Shown piece after piece: positions 5,784 to 6,635 of a stretch of DNA of 6,635 nt. Position 1 is the stretch's first letter, and the number at the start of each line of letters is the position of its first letter. The stretch comes from Deltaproteobacteria bacterium (GTDB taxonomy: Bacteria > Desulfobacterota > Desulfarculia > Adiutricales > Adiutricaceae). The notes under the pieces are model-generated. The model searched no databases. It had not been told where the DNA came from and worked only from the letters and a program-made list of their open reading frames with translations. The DNA lies in NCBI GenBank assembly GCA_031288745.1, contig JAITQT010000228.1, forward strand, positions 1 to 6,635, in the 5' to 3' direction. The position numbers were made by a program, and so were the translations under genes.

Positions 5784-5795
5784 CCGCCTAGGCTA
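5775..5795 (-). terminator. Probable intrinsic terminator of the flavin reductase gene
   Basis: On the minus strand TAGCC (5795-5791), loop TAGGC and GGCTA (5785-5781) form a stem followed by ATTTTT (5780-5775). It lies about 50 bases after the reductase stop codon. The stem has only five pairs, three of them G-C, and the T-run is compact. An alternative pairing within GCCTAGGC competes with it. Confidence 0.42.
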
Positions 5796-5843
5796 TGGTG
5801 AGCGCGGCGCGCCGTCAAGTTTTTCGATAACTTAAAGCGGCTT

Positions 5844-6380
5844 TTATATAATCGCCCCGAGGCGTTTGGCTTCTTCTAGTTCAGGGCGGCCCTCGATTTC
5901 GCCTGGATCGTGAAGGTTAGGGGCTACGACTACGCCTGCTTCTTCCCATTTTAGATAGTTGGCCATAGCTCTAAAGTTGGCTATGGAGGGATTGGCAGCA
6001 GTGGCGTCGTCGCCGCAGGTCATAAGCAAGGCCGCCCGTTTTATGGCCATACCTTCCTCAATTAAGGCGAAGAACCTATCTATCACCAATTTGATTTGGG
6101 CGGATAACCCGTAATAATACACAGGTGAGGCTAGGACGATGGCCTCGCAATTTCTTAAATTGTCTAGAATTTGCGGCATATCGTCTTTTTGGACACAGAC
6201 TGCGTTGTGTTTGAGGCAATAACAACAGCCGTGGCAGGGTCCGACTTTCAAATCGGCGGCGCGATAGTTGACTACCGTCTTACCGGCCTTTAACGCTTCA
6301 TCAATTAAAGCCTTCAGTAGACTTTCGGTGTTCCCTTTTGGGCGAGGGGAGCCTGAAATAGCCAAAATTGTTTTGCTCAT
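5844..6380 (-). CDS. NAD(P)H-dependent FMN reductase, flavodoxin fold, four-cysteine motif
   Basis: This 178-residue cytoplasmic flavoprotein is predicted to use FMN and NAD(P)H for electron transfer to an unknown partner or substrate. The phosphate-binding loop GSPRPKGNTESLL (10-22) follows a short beta strand. SPVYYYGLSAQIKLVIDR (85-102) is the conserved second FMN-contact and dimer segment of the NADPH-dependent FMN reductase/iron-sulfur flavoprotein family. Between them C49-x2-C52-x2-C55-x6-C62, followed by KDDM, matches the compact cysteine pattern of archaeal iron-sulfur flavoproteins. Many relatives carry this motif without a proven cluster, so a [4Fe-4S] cluster is only possible; C53 is an extra cysteine. 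Length is normal for the family, and the sequence ends shortly after the last helix. ATG at 6380 is well supported by GGAG (6390-6387) six bases upstream. It appears monocistronic, with a likely terminator at 5775-5795, and lies opposite a divergent sigma54 promoter. Confidence 0.92.
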   Translation of the reverse strand: MSKTILAISGSPRPKGNTESLLKALIDEALKAGKTVVNYRAADLKVGPCHGCCYCLKHNAVCVQKDDMPQILDNLRNCEAIVLASPVYYYGLSAQIKLVIDRFFALIEEGMAIKRAALLMTCGDDATAANPSIANFRAMANYLKWEEAGVVVAPNLHDPGEIEGRPELEEAKRLGAII

Positions 6381-6560
6381 AGTTGTCTCCTTTTTTTTTG
6401 GGGCTTTAAGATAGCCATAAGGTGCTTTAGCAATCGAAAATGAAAAAAATCATCGACTTTTTGATTGGGCCATTTTGAGCTGATTTTACCAGCTTTATCA
6501 ATGGTTGGGTAGTATTAAGCAGGGCAAAAGCGTCAAAATTTTTTTTTAAACCGCTTTTAC

Positions 6561-6576
6561 TGGCATAAATATTGCT
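6561..6576 (+). promoter_or_regulatory. Sigma54 (RpoN) -24/-12 promoter
   Basis: TGGCAT (6561-6566), five bases, then TTGCT (6572-6576) matches TGGCAC-N5-TTGCW at every position except C to T at the sixth. The invariant GG and GC are correctly spaced. Transcription would begin near 6587 and run out of the window to the right. A T-run (6539-6547) lies upstream. No clear activator-binding palindrome was found in 6400-6550. Confidence 0.6.
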
Positions 6577-6598
6577 TGCCGTACCATCCCGTTGATGA

Positions 6599-6620
6599 GC
6601 CTCCACACCTTCGGGTGGGC
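6599..6620 (+). other. UUCG-capped hairpin in the sigma54 transcript leader
   Basis: CACC (6606-6609), TTCG (6610-6613) and GGTG (6614-6617) form a stem closed by a C(UUCG)G tetraloop. It is extended by CC/GG (6603-6604 with 6618-6619) past a bulged A. It would begin about 12 to 19 bases after the predicted sigma54 start. The transcript continues beyond the window, so its role (leader, attenuator or small RNA) cannot be told. Confidence 0.4.
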
Positions 6621-6635
6621 AATGTCTCTAAGTTT

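Larger units (their letters stand above)
4977..5843. other. Gene-poor stretch with many inverted repeats
   Basis: This stretch of about 870 bases contains no recognisable gene and is AT-rich on its left half. It holds an 11-bp inverted repeat (5090-5150), a possible minus-strand gene remnant (5145-5336), perfect or near-perfect hairpins at 5250-5269, 5291-5328 and 5368-5393, a tandem hairpin pair (5561-5624) and a 46-codon ORF (5643-5783). I see no tRNA, known riboswitch or IS terminus in it. It may be a decayed locus, or one or more small RNAs. Confidence 0.5.

Noticed and set aside
6595..6635. ATG at 6595 as the start of a gene running off the right edge
   Set aside because: It has no ribosome-binding site and lies within about 10 bases of the predicted sigma54 start. 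The sequence also folds into a UUCG hairpin.
1..6635. tRNA, rRNA and CRISPR arrays
   Set aside because: I found no T-arm with a matching acceptor stem, no conserved rRNA blocks, and no regularly spaced identical repeats with unique spacers. The iterons at 513-834 are irregular and too short to be CRISPR.

Overview
This is a bacterial window of unknown taxonomy. Three intact genes cover only about 54% of the 6,635 bases. They are an OPT-family oligopeptide transporter (+), a membrane-anchored metallophosphoesterase (-) and a cysteine-motif flavodoxin-fold NAD(P)H-dependent FMN reductase (-). Shine-Dalgarno sites, intrinsic-terminator-like hairpins, sigma70-like hexamers and one strong sigma54 (-24/-12) element point to bacteria. 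Nothing allows a confident phylum. The many gene remnants and long gene-free gaps suggest an accessory or slowly decaying region.

Layout. Positions 1-846 look like the decayed left part of an insertion sequence read on the minus strand. It has a terminus at 846 (TGTCAGG reading inward), six iterated copies of a GGTCATTTCTAT-type motif, a Shine-Dalgarno site with a TTG start, and frameshifted coding remnants, one with a transposase-like PSN motif. Positions 908-1690 hold a well-formed sigma70 promoter followed by about 745 bases of dense, GC-richer hairpins with no convincing ORF, ending at a short stem and T-run. I read this as a large structured noncoding RNA. Its first ~410 bases resemble the RNA part of a bacterial group II intron, but no reverse transcriptase or domain V is visible. 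The OPT transporter follows at 1812-3746 and converges on the metallophosphoesterase (3806-4900, minus) across a 59-base gap with a shared terminator-like stem.

Positions 4901-5843 form a 943-base gap without a recognisable gene. It contains a possible minus-strand promoter for the phosphoesterase, a perfect 11-bp AT-rich inverted repeat, a possible gene remnant (5145-5336), several perfect hairpins, a tandem pair of related hairpins (5561-5624) and a 46-codon ORF. The flavin reductase (5844-6380, minus) has a plausible terminator at 5775-5795. Upstream of it, pointing out of the window, is a near-perfect sigma54 promoter (6561-6576) followed by a UUCG hairpin.

The three intact genes do not form an operon or an obvious pathway. 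The main points of interest are the large RNA at 943-1690, the structured gap at 4977-5843, and the sigma54 promoter for a gene beyond the right edge.
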